A stretch of 64,000 nt of DNA from Bacillota bacterium (GTDB lineage Bacteria > Bacillota > Clostridia > Christensenellales > Aristaeellaceae): assembly GCA_023436585.1 (NCBI GenBank), contig JAEZIN010000035.1, positions 62,001 through 126,000 of the forward strand, given 5' to 3'. The translations under genes and the position numbers were made by a program. Shown here one piece after another: positions 63,064-64,000 of the stretch (positions are counted from its first letter, which is position 1; every line of letters starts with the position of its first letter). The notes under the pieces are model-generated. The model saw only the letters and a list, made by a program, of their open reading frames with translations. It ran no database searches and was not told the DNA's origin.

Positions 63064-63098
63064 AGCCGTCCCGTTTTGAAAACGGGGACGGCTTTTTT
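63064..63098 (+). terminator. Rho-independent terminator before the endolysin gene
   Basis: CCGTCCCGTTTT and AAAACGGGGACGG form a long stem with a short loop, followed by C and six T residues. Confidence 0.88.
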
Positions 63099-63151
63099 GC
63101 TGCGCCGTGATGCACACAAAAAAACATCCGTAGCCGTCCATTTTGCGTCCA

Positions 63152-63188
63152 AACAGGGGAGAAATGCGAACGTGTTTTCGCGTATAAT
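63152..63188 (+). promoter_or_regulatory. Endolysin promoter: AACAGGGGAG, SOS-like box and TATAAT
   Basis: AACAGGGGAG (63152-63161) is 21 bases before TATAAT (63183-63188), as upstream of the toxin carrier. CGAACGTGTTTTCG (63167-63180), a one-mismatch LexA-like box, lies between. The start codon follows 20 bases later. Confidence 0.65.
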
Positions 63189-63207
63189 GGACGCAGGGGG
63201 GATTTTT

Positions 63208-64000
63208 ATGGACAAGCGGGAGGCCATTGTACAGGCGGTGGAAAGCCGCGTGGGCTGCGGCTACATCTATGGGGCTACAGGCTGGGTGTGCACACAGGCG
63301 CGGCTTGACGCCCAGGCCAAGCAATACCCGGCGTATGCCGAAAAGATTTATTACTACGGCCGCAAATACTGGTTGAACAAAATCTGCTACGACTGTGCGC
63401 AATTGACCCGCCGGGCGGCCAGGGACGCGGGCTACACCTTTGTTTCCGGGGCCAACAGCCAGTGGAACATGGGCCTGTGGGCGCAAAAGGGGACCATCGA
63501 TACGCTTCCCCAGGAGAAGGCCATCTTCCTTTTCATACGGGATGAGAAAACAGGCCGTATGAAGCATGTGGCCATTGCCGTGGGCGGCGGCTTTGAGGTG
63601 GAGGCCAGGGGTCACGCCTACGGTGTAGTGAAGCGCAAAATCGCGGACTGCGCCTTTACCCACTGGGCGCGTCTTGCGGACATCGACGGGGAGGTCAAGG
63701 ACCCGCTCCCGCCCGCATTGAGGCTGGATTCCCGGGGTGAAGCGGTGAAAAGGCTGCAAACGCTGCTCATGTCTGCCGGTTTCCAGCTTTCCAAGTATGG
63801 AGCGGACGGCATCTTCGGCACGGAAACGCAGGCGGCGGTGATTTCCTTCCAGGCGGCCAGGGAGCTTAAGCCCGATGGCATCGCGGGGGAGCAAACATGG
63901 GCGGCGCTCCTCACCGCCAAACCGGAAGAAGGGGAATCAGGCGAGGAAGAGGCTGTCTCGTACCGTGTCGTCATCGGTGATTTGACCATCGTAAAGGCGC
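63208..64000 (+). CDS. Endolysin-like NlpC/P60 peptidase with peptidoglycan-binding domain (3' end outside window)
   Basis: A frame open to the window edge gives 264 residues. An N-terminal NlpC/P60-type amidase region has the Cys in KICYDCAQLTRRAARDAG (about residue 60) and the His in MKHVAIAVGGGFEVEARG (about residue 120). It is followed by a PG_binding_1 domain (LRLDSRGEAVKRLQTLLMSA, then GADGIFGTETQAAVISFQ, about 170-230). Phage endolysins of clostridial phages have this order. AGGGGGG precedes ATG 63208. The promoter elements match those of the capsid and toxin units, supporting a phage lysis role over a host autolysin. Confidence 0.85.
   Translation, partial: MDKREAIVQAVESRVGCGYIYGATGWVCTQARLDAQAKQYPAYAEKIYYYGRKYWLNKICYDCAQLTRRAARDAGYTFVSGANSQWNMGLWAQKGTIDTLPQEKAIFLFIRDEKTGRMKHVAIAVGGGFEVEARGHAYGVVKRKIADCAFTHWARLADIDGEVKDPLPPALRLDSRGEAVKRLQTLLMSAGFQLSKYGADGIFGTETQAAVISFQAARELKPDGIAGEQTWAALLTAKPEEGESGEEEAVSYRVVIGDLTIVKA

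Overview
The window looks like a chromosome segment of a GC-rich Clostridia-type Firmicute (Christensenellales or Oscillospirales would fit) carrying a dispersed set of podovirus-like virion genes. Pointers are strong AGGAGG ribosome sites, TTGACA/TATAAT promoters, DinR/LexA-type GAAC-N4-GTTC boxes, an LQYFAE motif at the start of the scaffold and capsid proteins, WG-repeat and Cys-repeat secreted proteins, and several families of short interspersed hairpin repeats. No rRNA, tRNA, CRISPR array, integrase or terminase was recognised.

Layout. 1-2604: a phage portal protein whose reading frame is cut by one in-frame TGA where the family has a conserved Trp. 2.6-20.2 kb: about 18 kb of non-virion genes lying between portal and capsid: an AT-rich Fic protein, a histidine kinase/response regulator pair, an Ntn-hydrolase-fold protein, a three-gene RelA/SpoT operon, a secreted protein with 16 Cys-pair repeats, a GNAT acetyltransferase, and two paralogous secreted trypsin-like proteases with near-identical promoters. 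20.6-33.9 kb: the virion block: scaffold-like protein, N4-gp56-type major capsid protein, small head proteins, beta-propeller nozzle, fibre and tail proteins, and internal-type proteins. 34.1-36.6 kb: two WG-repeat secreted proteins. 37.5-47.2 kb: a large virion-type carrier protein with a polymorphic-toxin C-terminus and immunity gene, followed by promoterless alternative toxin cassettes with immunity genes, many of the toxins broken. 47.3-62.8 kb: host-type genes (secreted repeat proteins, a methyltransferase, a glyoxalase-fold protein, a glycosyltransferase/RmlC operon, a TetR-ABC exporter operon). 63.2-64.0 kb: an endolysin-like gene running off the end.

How it may work together. Three phage-type units (capsid, toxin carrier, endolysin) are preceded by the same 10-base element, AACAGGGGAG, exactly 21 bases upstream of a -10-like hexamer, and LexA-like boxes lie at or near the same places. 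This suggests that scattered virion, toxin and lysis genes are expressed together under SOS or late-phage control. The toxin locus is the most striking part: one expressed carrier plus start-less 3' cassettes that share its 3' sequence, which is the arrangement expected if recombination swaps the toxin tip while intact immunity genes are kept. The whole could be a decaying or domesticated prophage, a phage-derived weapon, or a prophage with large cargo insertions. The sequence alone does not decide between these.
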